Shown here: piece by piece, positions 6,101 to 6,262 of the stretch
Layout: the number at the start of each line of letters is the position of its first letter
How positions within the stretch are numbered: the stretch's first letter is position 1
Assembly: GCA_945901665.1 (NCBI GenBank)
Contig: CAMDLJ010000162.1
Coordinates: 1-6,262 of the forward strand
Source: Bordetella parapertussis
GTDB taxonomy: Bacteria; Pseudomonadota; Gammaproteobacteria; Burkholderiales; Burkholderiaceae
DNA length: 6,262 bases
Reading direction: 5' to 3'
Notes under the pieces: model-generated
What the model was told of the DNA's origin: nothing
The model's database searches: none
What the model saw: only the letters and a program-made list of their open reading frames with translations
Program-made: the position numbers and the translations under genes

Positions 6101-6262
6101 TCAGCTCTTGGCAAAGACATTGCCCAAGGCAAAGACCGAATTGGGCGCATTGACACGCAAGGGCTTGACCACCGGAGAGCTGGAAATAGCCCGTTTGATC
6201 ATGGGCTTGGATTCGATTTGCACGCCTTTGGCCAACTGGTCATCAACCAGCTTTTGCAAGGT
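6101..6262 (-). CDS. iscR: IscR, Fe-S cluster-sensing transcriptional regulator (C-terminal 53 residues only)
   Basis: Only the 3' end of this gene is inside the window; it runs off the right edge. The 53 visible residues start TLQKLVDDQLAKG and finish NSVFALGNVFAKS before a TGA stop. This resembles the tail of betaproteobacterial IscR, where a helix ending in a QKLVD-like segment is followed by a basic, Pro-rich linker and an APNSVFALG-like end. IscR is an Rrf2-family winged-helix protein that binds a [2Fe-2S] cluster and, in characterised proteobacteria, represses its own isc operon when clusters are plentiful. The DNA-binding domain and the cluster cysteines are outside the window and cannot be checked. 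Its position 44 nt upstream of iscS, same strand, is the standard isc arrangement and supports the call as much as the sequence does. Confidence 0.85.
   Translation of the reverse strand, partial: TLQKLVDDQLAKGVQIESKPMIKRAISSSPVVKPLRVNAPNSVFALGNVFAKS

Overview
The window carries most of a bacterial ISC iron-sulfur cluster assembly operon, all on the minus strand and read right to left. The order is iscR (3' end only), iscS, iscU, iscA, hscB, hscA, fdx, then dnaQ (proofreading subunit of DNA polymerase III). A tRNA-Val gene with anticodon CAC follows on the same strand. The protein sequences, the iscR-iscS-iscU-iscA-hscB-hscA-fdx order and the IscR/IscS tails fit a betaproteobacterium, most like Burkholderiales and probably Comamonadaceae-related. 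This placement is from recalled family resemblance, not a search. By eye the GC content is moderate, lower than in many Comamonadaceae.

Layout from the operon's 5' side (right) to its 3' side (left): 6262-6101 IscR C-terminus; 6056-4791 IscS; 4816-4424 IscU, overlapping iscS by 26 nt; 4383-4060 IscA; 4058-3510 HscB with a GTG start; 3497-1641 HscA; 1641-1303 ferredoxin; 1301-597 DnaQ; 591-549 an intrinsic-terminator-like hairpin; 504-430 tRNA-Val(CAC). The operon promoter and most of iscR lie beyond the right edge. Positions 1-429 hold no convincing intact gene. They contain a possible decayed CoA-transferase tail (144-25), an 11-bp inverted repeat, and an AT-rich stretch with two 12-bp direct repeats 22 bp apart next to an 8-bp palindrome.

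The genes work as one pathway. IscS takes sulfur from cysteine, IscU is the scaffold on which the cluster forms, ferredoxin supplies electrons, HscB and HscA (co-chaperone and Hsp70) release the cluster from IscU through its LPPVK motif, IscA is an A-type carrier, and IscR is the Fe-S-sensing regulator. The distal junctions are very tight (iscA/hscB 1 nt apart, hscA/fdx TGATG, fdx/dnaQ 1 nt apart), so dnaQ looks translationally linked to Fe-S assembly. No iscX follows fdx.

I found no clear undescribed system. The most notable points are a stop-loss-like 15-residue IscS tail running into iscU, two identical G8 tracts in hscA, dnaQ as the last gene of the operon, and the repeat/palindrome cluster downstream of the tRNA.
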